A DNA stretch of 9,057 nucleotides from Bacillota bacterium. Its GTDB lineage: Bacteria > Bacillota > Clostridia > DSM-8532. Below the pieces are notes generated by a model. It searched no databases, was not told where the DNA came from, and saw only the letters and a list, made by a program, of their open reading frames with translations. Both the position numbers and the translations under genes were made by a program. Where the stretch lies: positions 1-9,057 of the forward strand of contig JAEXPO010000101.1 of assembly GCA_023446675.1 (NCBI GenBank), read 5' to 3'. Position 1 is the stretch's first letter, and every line of letters starts with the position of its first letter. Below, piece after piece: positions 1 to 6,714 of the stretch.

Positions 1-748
1 CCTTGCGAACCAGGCTGTTGCCCTCACCGGCCTCATTCCGGGCACTGACGCTGTCAATGGTTCCAGAAAGGGTTTCCAGAGTATTTTTAAGTGTAACCTC
101 CGCCGTATCCCCCAGCTTCATGCCTGAGGCATCGGCGGAGCTGAAATAAACAGAGAGAACCATCTGAGAGGAATCCACTATATCCATGAGCCGGGTTCCG
201 ATTTGCACCGAATCTCCCTGCTCCACATAAAGACTTTTTACATCGCCTTCACCCGGTGACTTTACCTCCTGCTTTTCAAGCTCACTGAGGCTGTCATCAT
301 AGCTGTTCTGTGCTCTTTCAAGCGCAAGCTCGGCTCTGCTGACGCTGTTTTCCACATCACTGGCATCAACTCTGTAAAGAAGGTCTCCCTTTTTCAGCAC
401 ATCCCCTTCTTCAAAAGGGGCTTCGAGCACCTCTCCCTTAACCAGGGAAGCAACCTGATAGGAATTGGCAGGCCTGACGGTGCCTGTCCCTTTTAAAACC
501 ACCGTTATATCCCTGTAGGCCACCGCTGCTTCCTCATAAGCCGTGCTTGCCCTTACGGCACCTCTTCCGGGCAGTAAGCGTCCGATTGCAAACAGAAGCA
601 CCAAAGCTGCCAGAACAATCATCCAAGGCCTTATCTTCCTTTTCTTTTTTCTCAGTCCGGTAGGCGTCCCGCTGTTATCACCCCCGGATTGCTTTTTTAT
701 GGGTACAGGAATGACAATACCGGGTTTTTTGTTTTTTTCTTCGCTCAT
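1..748 (-). CDS. Membrane-fusion adaptor (HlyD/MacA/YknX-like), partial, C-terminus off the left edge
   Basis: The N-terminal 249 residues of an efflux adaptor are visible and the frame is still open at the edge. A basic cytoplasmic segment (RKKKRK, residues 33-38) precedes one membrane anchor at about 42-60. Then come the GTGTVRPA entry strand (87-94), a first biotinyl-lipoyl half containing APFEEGDVLKKGD (110-122), a short helical hairpin (about 131-161), the second lipoyl half (about 166-191) and the start of the beta-barrel. The start is ATG at 748 with AGGAAAGGA 8 bases upstream. It is clearly paralogous to the first module of the adaptor at 2892-4625: both have SY-V--L--G--L-APFEEG after the GTG motif, and both share an LVR motif in the barrel. 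In this family the adaptor works outside the membrane with an ABC ATPase and permease; those partners would lie beyond the edge. The substrate is unknown. Confidence 0.9.
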   Translation of the reverse strand, partial: MSEEKNKKPGIVIPVPIKKQSGGDNSGTPTGLRKKKRKIRPWMIVLAALVLLFAIGRLLPGRGAVRASTAYEEAAVAYRDITVVLKGTGTVRPANSYQVASLVKGEVLEAPFEEGDVLKKGDLLYRVDASDVENSVSRAELALERAQNSYDDSLSELEKQEVKSPGEGDVKSLYVEQGDSVQIGTRLMDIVDSSQMVLSVYFSSADASGMKLGDTAEVTLKNTLETLSGTIDSVSARNEAGEGNSLVRK

Positions 749-756
749 GTAAGCTT

Positions 757-765
757 TCCTTTCCT
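757..765 (-). promoter_or_regulatory. Ribosome binding site of the partial adaptor
   Basis: On the minus strand AGGAAAGGA lies 8 bases before the ATG at 748. It supports that start over any internal one. Confidence 0.6.
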
Positions 766-844
766 TGTTGTTCTAACTGCAGACTATTGAAAGATATTTA
801 CATATTCAAGCAATTATTAGCTGCATTGTCCGAAAAGATTCCTT

Positions 845-865
845 ACTATATGAACTTAATTAAAC
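845..865 (-). promoter_or_regulatory. Putative activated promoter and operator of the partial adaptor (site A)
   Basis: On the minus strand TTTAATTAAGTTCAT is followed immediately by TATAGT (850-845), a good -10 hexamer. No convincing -35 hexamer lies 16-18 bases upstream; the A/T-rich element occupies that place. The same element in the same orientation precedes the -10-like hexamer of the other adaptor operon (4668-4696). This layout fits a promoter that needs an activator bound over the -35 region, as is common for OmpR-family regulators. The transcript would have a leader of about 90 bases. The promoter call is inferred; the motif sharing is seen directly. Confidence 0.45.
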
Positions 866-970
866 CACTTTTTGTCTGATTCTATTTTCTTTTTGTTATT
901 TTACCTATTTCATCACCCCTTTCAATACGGGTTATTTACATTCGTACACTTTACCGAACCCGCTTTCCCC

Positions 971-2164
971 TCAGTCATAGCGAAGAGCGTCAATGGGATT
1001 GAGATAGGCTGCCTTTCGCGCCGGAAGGTAGCCAAACAGAATACCTATACCGGCAGATACTCCGAAAGCCATAATAACCGACCAGGTGGAAGGGGTTATG
1101 GACAAGTCCACAGCCATCATCAGCGACAGAATCATGGTTCCCGCTGAGGACAGCAGATAGCCTATCGCTATGCCAATCGTGCCGCCGATGGCGCTTGTTG
1201 TTCCCGCCTCAATGACAAACTGGAGCAGGATATTCCGGCGCTTGGCCCCCAGAGCTTTTCGTATTCCAATTTCCCGGGTGCGCTCGGAAACGGAAACCAG
1301 CATAATGTTCATGATGCCGATGCCTCCCACAAGAAGGGATATTCCGGCAATGACGGCCAAAACCGTAACAACAATATTCAGCATGCTTGTCATGGTGCTG
1401 AGCATTTCGGACAGGCTCATAATATTATAGGCGTCCGTGCTGCCGAAGGCCTTGTACAATACGGTGTTTACCGCGTCCTTGGATTCCTGTACCCTGTCCT
1501 CCGACACCATGGCAAAGGAATAGCTTGTTATGTTTCCTGTGCCCATAAGCTTGGCCGCCGTTGTATACGGCAGATAAACATAGTCGTCGCTGCTTCCTGC
1601 CGTACTGTCGGAGGCTTCGCTTACCACGCCGACAATTTTATAAAAATCGCCGTTAATTTTAAGCGTCTGGCCCAGGGCATTGCCGGAGAACCATTCCGTG
1701 GCAATGTAGCTGCCCACGGCACACACCTTGCTTCTGCTCAGATTATCTCCGTAGCCGATGAAGCGTCCGGCAGACATGGTGTACTTTTTCATTTCAAGGT
1801 AATCCTCGCCGATACCGGTGACGCTTGTGTCCTCCAGCTCTTGTGTTCCAAGCTTCACCACGGCCGACACGTTAACCGTGGGCGACATGGCGGAAAACAA
1901 TTCCGGATTGTCATCCGAGATGGCATACATATCCTCCGTGGATACGCTTCGCGTGCTTCCCCTGCCTGTTACCGTCACGGTTATAAGATTGGTGCCCATG
2001 CTTTGGAAGCTGTCGGTCATATAGTTTTCCATGCCGTTTCCAAGGCCCACAATAACTATAACGGCGGCAACGCCGATAATAATGCCCAGCATGGTCAGGA
2101 AGGAGCGTGCCTTGCTGCTCAGTATGCTTTTAATTGCCAGCTTGAAGGTGCGGGTCAATTTCAT
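971..2164 (-). CDS. ABC transporter permease, MacB/FtsX type
   Basis: This 397-residue protein has the usual length and layout of a stand-alone MacB-type permease. An N-terminal amphipathic segment containing KARSFLTMLGIIIGV leads into membrane helix 1 (about 22-42). A large extracytoplasmic MacB_PCD-type domain follows (about 45-260), then three C-terminal helices (about 263-291, 315-341 and 361-381). The signature coupling segment SERTREIGIRKALGAKRR (293-310) and the terminal PARKAAYLNPIDALRYD are classic for the family. The ATG overlaps the stop of the upstream ATPase gene as ATGA, and AAGGGGG about 10 bases upstream serves as ribosome binding site, so translation is probably coupled. MacB-type pumps do not move substrate through the membrane plane; they couple ATP hydrolysis to motion of the outer domain, expelling peptides, macrolides or envelope compounds with an adaptor. 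In Firmicutes the nearest known example is Bacillus YknXYZ. The substrate here is unknown. Confidence 0.93.
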   Translation of the reverse strand: MKLTRTFKLAIKSILSSKARSFLTMLGIIIGVAAVIVIVGLGNGMENYMTDSFQSMGTNLITVTVTGRGSTRSVSTEDMYAISDDNPELFSAMSPTVNVSAVVKLGTQELEDTSVTGIGEDYLEMKKYTMSAGRFIGYGDNLSRSKVCAVGSYIATEWFSGNALGQTLKINGDFYKIVGVVSEASDSTAGSSDDYVYLPYTTAAKLMGTGNITSYSFAMVSEDRVQESKDAVNTVLYKAFGSTDAYNIMSLSEMLSTMTSMLNIVVTVLAVIAGISLLVGGIGIMNIMLVSVSERTREIGIRKALGAKRRNILLQFVIEAGTTSAIGGTIGIAIGYLLSSAGTMILSLMMAVDLSITPSTWSVIMAFGVSAGIGILFGYLPARKAAYLNPIDALRYD

Positions 2165-2889
2165 AATGACATCGCCCCCTTAAGGGAATCCGGCGCATCT
2201 TCCCCGTGGGAAAGAGCAAGGTCCTCCACAACCCGGCCGTCCTGAAGGCGGATGATTCTTTGGGCCTGTTCGGCAATGGCATTGTCATGGGTAATGAGGA
2301 CAATGGTGTTTCCGTCTCTGTGAAGCTCTTTTAACAGCTCCAGAACCTCTCTGCCCGTTTTTGAATCCAGAGCTCCCGTAGGCTCGTCCGCCAGTATGAC
2401 CGACGGCTCTCCCGCAAGCGCCCGGGCAATGGATACCCTCTGCTGCTGACCGCCGGAAAGCTGATTGGGACGGCTTTTCACCTTCTCTAAAAGCCCTACC
2501 CGCTCCAGGGATTTCAGGGCCCGTCTGCGCATTTCGCCGTTGGATATGCCGGCATAAAACATGCTGAGCTCCACATTTTCCAGGACGCTGAGCTTGGGCA
2601 GAAGGTTGTACTGCTGAAAAATGAAGCCCACCATCCGGTTTCGGATAACCGCAAGCTCATTATCATTCATTTTGCCAACATCCTTGCCGTTGAGATAATA
2701 CGCCCCGTGGGTGGGTACGTCCAGACAGCCGATGATATTCATGCAGGTGGATTTTCCTGAACCGGACTGGCCTACAATGGCGACAAACTCACCCTTGTCT
2801 ATTTTGAAGGAAATAGCATCGGCAGCCCGCACAATGGTATCGCCCATTTCGTAGTATTTTGAAATATTTACAAATTCAATAAGAGACAT
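2161..2889 (-). CDS. ABC transporter ATP-binding protein (MacB/LolD/YknY type)
   Basis: This 242-residue nucleotide-binding subunit should power the permease encoded just downstream. All motifs are present: Walker A GQSGSGKST (40-48), Q-loop FQQYN (Q92-Q93), signature LSGGQQQR (144-151), Walker B VILADE (164-169), D-loop ALD (173-175) and switch His201 (LITHD). The long ABC signature and QQYNLLP are typical of the LolD/MacB/FtsE group. A TTG at 2898 would add three residues but would abut the GGAGGAGG sequence; ATG at 2889 has that site at 9 bases and is preferred. With this start the gene lies 2 bases after the adaptor stop and overlaps the permease by 4 bases. It is closely paralogous to the ATPase at 6715-7440, with identical stretches around Walker A and the signature. 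Confidence 0.95.
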   Translation of the reverse strand: MSLIEFVNISKYYEMGDTIVRAADAISFKIDKGEFVAIVGQSGSGKSTCMNIIGCLDVPTHGAYYLNGKDVGKMNDNELAVIRNRMVGFIFQQYNLLPKLSVLENVELSMFYAGISNGEMRRRALKSLERVGLLEKVKSRPNQLSGGQQQRVSIARALAGEPSVILADEPTGALDSKTGREVLELLKELHRDGNTIVLITHDNAIAEQAQRIIRLQDGRVVEDLALSHGEDAPDSLKGAMSL

Positions 2890-2891
2890 GC

Positions 2892-4625
2892 CTACCAACC
2901 TCCTCCGATTCCGCCAGAGCTGCCTCCCTGAAAGTCGCTTCCACTAATACTTTCACCTCTTACCGCGGCAGGTCCGAAGCCGGACTGGGAAGTGGAAGGA
3001 ACAACCTCGCTCATGACGGCGATAATATCCTCCGCCTGCAGCCCGTCAATAATCTCAATGTATTCCCCGTCGCTGATACCCGGTGTAACCTCTACATAGG
3101 CAAAGCCCTGGGGAACGCCTGTCTCCCCCTCAGCCTGACCGGCGGCGGCATCGGTTTTGACAAGGACACGGTTGCCCCGTGACAGCGCCTTTACCGGTAT
3201 GGCAACAACGCCGGTTTTGGAAGAAACGGTGATATTGGCCTGTACGTTCATCCCCGGAAGCAGGCCCTCGGTTTCGTCAATACGAATGGTAACAGGATAG
3301 GAAGTAACCCCATTGGCAGTGGTTCCGTTGATATTAACCTTGGTCACGCTGCCCTCATAAACCTTATCCGGCAGGGCTTCCACCGTTACATTAACCTTCT
3401 GTCCCACCTGGACCTGGAATATATCAAGCTCATCCACATTGAGGGTCATGGTGAGATAGGAAAGGTCGAATATGGTGCAAAGCGCCTTGCCCGCCTCCAG
3501 AGTATCGCCCTCCTTGTAGTTCTTTTCAATGATGGTTCCTGCAATGGGGGATTTGATAGTGTAGTCCTGAAGCTGGTCGTATTTATTTTGCAGGGACAGC
3601 TCGGCATCACGCAATTGTCCTGCGCTGTTAGCCGCATCGTTTTCCAGAGTGTCGCTTGAAAGCGTGACGACAACCTGGTTCTTCTGCACCTTGTCTCCCT
3701 CTTTGGCATTAAGGGCGGACACCTCACCCGAAACAGCGGCTGTCACAGTGCCTTCACCCTTATAGGAAAAGGTGCCGCTTCCATTGCTTCCAATATTTGC
3801 CACAACGGCAGATGCCGACTCACCTGCGGCTATTCCGCCGGGATTGGACACATCGATGGTTACCTGCCGTACAAGCACATTTCCATCCAGGCGTTCCACC
3901 ACGGAGCTGATTTTCGTTACTGTTCCGTTGAGTACCTCCAGGGAGCTGTCCAAAGTGACCTGGGCGCTTTGTCCCACCGTAAAGCCTGAAGCGGCATCGC
4001 CGCCAAAGGGAACCACAAGGCTCATAACGGCACTGTTTCTTATTCTGGCAAGGGTTTGCCCCGCCGTTACCCTGTCACCGGCTTCAACAAGCAGCTCAAT
4101 GATTTCTCCTGCTTCGTCGGCCTTCACCTTTAAATCCTCCAGGGTTTTCAGCTTCTGCTCATAGCTGCGGCTGCTTTGAGCGAGGGACAGCTCGGCCTGC
4201 TCAATACTTGTGGCCACATTGGAGCTCTCAACCTCATAAAGAATGGTGTCCTTCTCAACAATCGTCCCCTCCTCAAACGGAGCCTGGAGGATGTCCCCGG
4301 ATATGAGGGTGGTAACGGTGTAGGAATCGGCAGGCTTAAGACTGCCCGTTCCGCTGAGGCTGAGAATGATATCCCGCGCTCCCACCGTATAATCGCTGTA
4401 GCTGCCGTTTACCTGAACGGCTCTTCCCCCTCCGGCTCTTAGCATGTTAAACCCAACAGCCCCAATAAGAACAATGGCTATAGCGGAAATAATAATTCCT
4501 TTTTTGCTTTTTTTCTTTTTTATTGTGGAATGACCGCCCTGTCCTGTTTCAATAAGTTCCCCTTTTATCCCGTCCGTACCTTCCGTCCCGGACAGGTTAT
4601 TTCTGCTGCTTTTATTACGTAGCAT
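2892..4625 (-). CDS. Double-module membrane-fusion adaptor (HlyD/MacA/YknX-like)
   Basis: At 577 residues this adaptor is much longer than MacA or YknX (about 370-380). A hydrophilic cytoplasmic N-terminus ends in KKKKSKK (36-42) before a single membrane anchor (about 43-62). Module 1 has a GTGSLKPA strand (92-99), a lipoyl half with APFEEG (115-120), a short hairpin (about 136-168), a second lipoyl half (172-195) and a barrel (about 196-280). Module 2 begins near residue 288 with GEGTVTAAVSGEV and EGDKVQKNQ, then a second short hairpin (about 326-352), IKSPIAGTIIEKNYKEGDTL, a barrel (about 385-470), a membrane-proximal domain (about 470-545) and a glycine-rich tail ending GGIGGGW. The ATG at 4625 has AGGAGG 7 bases upstream. 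It is first in the operon with the ATPase and permease, so it should be the extracytoplasmic partner of that exporter. The duplicated architecture is the unusual point; the substrate is unknown. Confidence 0.92.
   Translation of the reverse strand: MLRNKSSRNNLSGTEGTDGIKGELIETGQGGHSTIKKKKSKKGIIISAIAIVLIGAVGFNMLRAGGGRAVQVNGSYSDYTVGARDIILSLSGTGSLKPADSYTVTTLISGDILQAPFEEGTIVEKDTILYEVESSNVATSIEQAELSLAQSSRSYEQKLKTLEDLKVKADEAGEIIELLVEAGDRVTAGQTLARIRNSAVMSLVVPFGGDAASGFTVGQSAQVTLDSSLEVLNGTVTKISSVVERLDGNVLVRQVTIDVSNPGGIAAGESASAVVANIGSNGSGTFSYKGEGTVTAAVSGEVSALNAKEGDKVQKNQVVVTLSSDTLENDAANSAGQLRDAELSLQNKYDQLQDYTIKSPIAGTIIEKNYKEGDTLEAGKALCTIFDLSYLTMTLNVDELDIFQVQVGQKVNVTVEALPDKVYEGSVTKVNINGTTANGVTSYPVTIRIDETEGLLPGMNVQANITVSSKTGVVAIPVKALSRGNRVLVKTDAAAGQAEGETGVPQGFAYVEVTPGISDGEYIEIIDGLQAEDIIAVMSEVVPSTSQSGFGPAAVRGESISGSDFQGGSSGGIGGGW
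2899..2906 (-). promoter_or_regulatory. Ribosome binding site that decides the ATPase start
   Basis: GGAGGAGG on the minus strand ends 9 bases before ATG 2889 and directly abuts TTG 2898. The spacing favours the ATG. The site lies inside the last codons of the adaptor gene, within its glycine-rich tail. Confidence 0.7.
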
Positions 4626-4632
4626 ATAAAAA

Positions 4633-4638
4633 CCTCCT
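4633..4638 (-). promoter_or_regulatory. Ribosome binding site of the double-module adaptor
   Basis: A consensus AGGAGG on the minus strand lies 7 bases before ATG 4625 and fixes that start. Confidence 0.75.
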
Positions 4639-4667
4639 CGTATTCCATAAGCAAATAATAAATGACA

Positions 4668-4701
4668 ATTATGAACTCACTTTAAACTGAGTTCATATAA
4701 A
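4668..4701. promoter_or_regulatory. Palindromic operator with flanking -10-like elements on both strands
   Basis: ATGAACTCA (4671-4679) and TGAGTTCAT (4688-4696) are perfect 9-base inverted arms around CTTTAAAC, whose centre TTTAAA is itself palindromic; only the C/C pair at 4680/4687 breaks full symmetry over 26 bases. On the minus strand the right end runs into CATAAT (4673-4668), a -10-like hexamer for the adaptor operon with a leader of roughly 35 bases. On the plus strand it runs into TATAAA (4696-4701), a possible -10 for the response regulator gene. The loop is short and no T-run follows, so this reads as a protein binding site, not a terminator. The likely ligand is the neighbouring response regulator; that is inferred. 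Confidence 0.6.
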
Positions 4702-4811
4702 AGCCTTATGATTAATTCTGTTGAGAGACGAATAACATGAAGTTCTTGCGTCATAGCGCTTTCGTCTTTTAGAATACGACCCCCGGCTCATGACTCTTCA
4801 ATTTGCAACTT

Positions 4812-4831
4812 GACTTAATTGAGCTCATGAT
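4812..4831 (+). promoter_or_regulatory. Putative regulator binding site upstream of the response regulator gene (site D)
   Basis: GACTTAATTGAGCTCAT (4812-4828) matches site A in 12 of 15 aligned positions, in the orientation that points toward the response regulator gene. It is followed by CATGAT, a poor -10-like sequence. It lies about 35 bases upstream of a better -10 at 4864-4869. Sharing of the element is seen directly; autoregulation is inferred. Confidence 0.4.
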
Positions 4832-4860
4832 TAGCTTGAGGTGTATGAACAGGTGGAAAA

Positions 4861-4869
4861 TGGTATACT
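4861..4869 (+). promoter_or_regulatory. Possible extended -10 promoter of the two-component operon
   Basis: TGGTATACT matches the extended -10 form TGnTATAAT in all but one position. Transcription would begin near 4876 and leave a leader of about 20 bases containing the ribosome binding site. No -35 hexamer is evident, as expected for an extended -10 promoter. Confidence 0.4.
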
Positions 4870-4882
4870 GAAAAAAGAGGTA

Positions 4883-4890
4883 AAGAGGTG
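4883..4890 (+). promoter_or_regulatory. Ribosome binding site that decides the response regulator start
   Basis: AAGAGGTG lies 4 bases before ATG 4895 (AGAGG core at 6 bases). It supports ATG 4895 over the in-frame GTG at 4841. Confidence 0.6.
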
Positions 4891-4894
4891 CGGT

Positions 4895-5569
4895 ATGTTT
4901 ACTGTTTTGGTTGCAGAAGATGATACGCGGCTCCGGCAGTTATTTTGTGCGGTGCTTGAGAGAAGCGGGTACAGCGCTGTTCCCGCCAAAGACGGGAAGG
5001 AAGCCCTGGATATTCTGGACAAGGGCTACATCGATTTGATAGTGTCCGATATCATGATGCCTCACATTGATGGGTACGAGCTGACAAAGTCCCTTCGGGA
5101 TGCGGGCTATGTACTTCCCATACTTATGGTTACCGCCAAAGAGCAGTTTGATGATAAGCAAAAAGGGTTTTTGGCGGGTACGGACGACTATATGGTAAAG
5201 CCTATTGACGTCAATGAGATGGTTCTTCGTGTTGGTGCACTTCTTCGCCGCTCCAAAATTGCCAATGAGCACAAAATCATTTGGGGAGGAACAGTTCTCG
5301 ATTACGATACTCTCACCGTCACCTCGGAGGACGATCGTGTCCTGCTTCCTCAAAAGGAGTTTTATGTTCTTTTTAAGCTCCTCTCCTACCCAAATAAAAT
5401 TTTTACCCGCCAGCAGATCATGGATGAAATATGGGGGATGGATTCCGAATCCGACGAACGAACAGTGGATGTTCATGTCAACCGTCTGAGGGAAAAGTTT
5501 AAAAGCAGCCGGGATTTTGAGATCGTTACGGTAAGAGGTTTAGGGTATAAGGCGGTGAAGCATGGATAA
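4895..5569 (+). CDS. OmpR/PhoB-family response regulator
   Basis: This 224-residue protein has an N-terminal receiver domain and a C-terminal winged-helix DNA-binding domain. The receiver shows the acidic pair D9-D10, phosphoacceptor Asp52 (VSDIMMP), Thr80 (MVTAK) and Lys102 (VKP). The effector domain starts near residue 128 and contains the typical LLPQKEFYVLFKLL, the TRQQIMDEIWG segment, DERTVDVHVNRLREK and the terminal VRGLGYKA. An upstream in-frame GTG at 4841 would add 18 residues, but it lacks a ribosome binding site and would precede the receiver's first strand; ATG 4895 has AGAGG 6 bases upstream and starts directly with MFTVLVAEDD. The gene overlaps the kinase gene by 8 bases. Divergence from the adaptor operon and the shared binding element suggest that it controls the exporter genes and itself. 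Confidence 0.95.
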   Translation: MFTVLVAEDDTRLRQLFCAVLERSGYSAVPAKDGKEALDILDKGYIDLIVSDIMMPHIDGYELTKSLRDAGYVLPILMVTAKEQFDDKQKGFLAGTDDYMVKPIDVNEMVLRVGALLRRSKIANEHKIIWGGTVLDYDTLTVTSEDDRVLLPQKEFYVLFKLLSYPNKIFTRQQIMDEIWGMDSESDERTVDVHVNRLREKFKSSRDFEIVTVRGLGYKAVKHG

Positions 5570-6596
5570 AAGGCACGGAATTGGTATTGGGTTCATCTTT
5601 GTATTGGTCACTTTCGGCATTATGTTCTTTTCAGTGCTGTTTATAGGCTTTTGCGCATCCCTCCTTCTTCATTTCGACAAGGTGAATTTCAAAGGGCCCA
5701 ACCCCCTCTATCCCTTAATGATCTTCCTGCTTCTGAGTGTCCTTATCGGTACTGGAACCTCCTTCATTGTAAGCCGCATGATCCTCAGGCCTATTCTTAA
5801 AATAAGTGAAAAAACCAAGCAGGTTGCCACGGGTGATTTTACAGTAAAGCTCAGCGAAAGGCATAACGTAAGAGAATTAAGCGAATTTTACCAGAATTTT
5901 AATGTTATGGTAAAAGAATTAGCAAGTATCGAAACATTGCGCTCGGATTTTGTTGTTAATGTCTCCCATGAATTTAAAACGCCCATTGCATCAATCGAGG
6001 GCTACGCCACCCTTTTGCAGGATGAAACCCTCTCCGCCGCTGAACGCAGGGAGTATGCCAAAATGATTATCGACAGCTCTAAGCAGCTGTCTTCACTGAC
6101 AGGCAATATCCTCAGGCTTTCCAAGCTTGAAAACCAGGAAAGCATCCCCGATAAGGAACTCTTTCGCCTGGATGAGCAAATACGGCAGGCTATTCTTATA
6201 CTGGAGCCCCAATGGACAGATAAGGATCTGCTGCTTGATATTATTCTCGAGAAGGCTGAGTACCGGGGAAATCCACAGCTCATGCTCCAGGTGTGGCTTA
6301 ATATTATTGGGAATGCCGTCAAATTTACACCGCCAAAGGGCGAGATAACCGTCTTGCTTACGAAAATCGGCAGTACTATCTGCGTTACGGTGACAGATAA
6401 CGGCATTGGTATGCCGGAAGAGGTGCAGCGCCACATTTTCGACAAGTTCTACCAGGGGGATTCAGCAAGGTCCGAAGGCGGCAATGGGCTGGGGCTTGCC
6501 CTGGCAAAGCGCATTGTAAGCTTGAGCGACGGGGAAATCGAGGTTCAAAGCAAGCCGGGGGCAGGCTCCACCTTTAAAGTATTTCTGAAGGCATAA
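5562..6596 (+). CDS. Sensor histidine kinase with short extracytoplasmic loop
   Basis: This 344-residue kinase should phosphorylate the response regulator encoded just before it (8-base overlap; GGCGGTG serves as ribosome binding site). Two membrane helices (about 10-36 and 52-71) flank an outside loop of only about 15 residues. A HAMP linker (about 72-122) includes ILRPILKISEKTKQVATGDF. The phosphoacceptor is His136 in VSHEFKTPIASIEGY, a HisKA dimerization domain. The HATPase_c domain has the N box (LNIIGNAVKFTP, N247/N251), G1 (DNGIG, 279-283), F box (IFDKFYQGD, 292-300) and G2 (GNGLGLAL, 307-314). All catalytic residues are intact. The small loop leaves no room for a ligand domain, so the signal is probably sensed in the membrane or through a partner protein such as a transporter, as proposed for Bce/Lia-type kinases; that comparison is inferred. 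Confidence 0.95.
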   Translation: MDKRHGIGIGFIFVLVTFGIMFFSVLFIGFCASLLLHFDKVNFKGPNPLYPLMIFLLLSVLIGTGTSFIVSRMILRPILKISEKTKQVATGDFTVKLSERHNVRELSEFYQNFNVMVKELASIETLRSDFVVNVSHEFKTPIASIEGYATLLQDETLSAAERREYAKMIIDSSKQLSSLTGNILRLSKLENQESIPDKELFRLDEQIRQAILILEPQWTDKDLLLDIILEKAEYRGNPQLMLQVWLNIIGNAVKFTPPKGEITVLLTKIGSTICVTVTDNGIGMPEEVQRHIFDKFYQGDSARSEGGNGLGLALAKRIVSLSDGEIEVQSKPGAGSTFKVFLKA

Positions 6597-6640
6597 GAAA
6601 AAGATTAAGTGCTGTTTATTTGGGAATGGCTAACAGATAA

Positions 6641-6686
6641 AAAACGCTGAGGTGCAAATTATTATCCATTTGCACCTCAGCGTTTT
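6641..6686. terminator. Bidirectional rho-independent terminator
   Basis: A perfect 19-bp stem (6641-6659 paired with 6668-6686) encloses an 8-base loop. Read on the plus strand it ends in GCGTTTTAATAAAA, and on the minus strand in GCGTTTTTTATC, so both strands have a T-run. It lies between the 3' ends of the kinase gene and the convergent ATPase gene, and probably stops both transcripts. Confidence 0.88.
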
Positions 6687-6714
6687 AATAAAATACATTG
6701 AAGACGCTCTGCTT

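Noticed and set aside
928..962. Inverted repeat CGGGTT/AACCCG just after the permease stop as a terminator
   Set aside because: The stem is only 6 bp with a 23-base loop, and no T-run follows on the minus strand.
872..1147. Plus-strand open frame of 91 codons across the permease 3' end
   Set aside because: It overlaps the conserved C-terminal helix region of the permease on the opposite strand and lacks a ribosome binding site.
2890..2898. TTG start at 2898 for the ATPase
   Set aside because: GGAGGAGG directly abuts the TTG, leaving no spacing, while ATG 2889 has ideal spacing and begins at the family's usual N-terminus.
4841..4894. In-frame GTG extension of the response regulator by 18 residues
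   Set aside because: It has no ribosome binding site, the added residues are not part of a receiver fold, and a likely -10 element (4861-4869) falls inside it.
4940..5476. 178-residue minus-strand open frame inside the response regulator gene
   Set aside because: It is antisense to a clearly real gene and shows no domain pattern. Similar overlapping frames opposite the other genes were dropped for the same reason.
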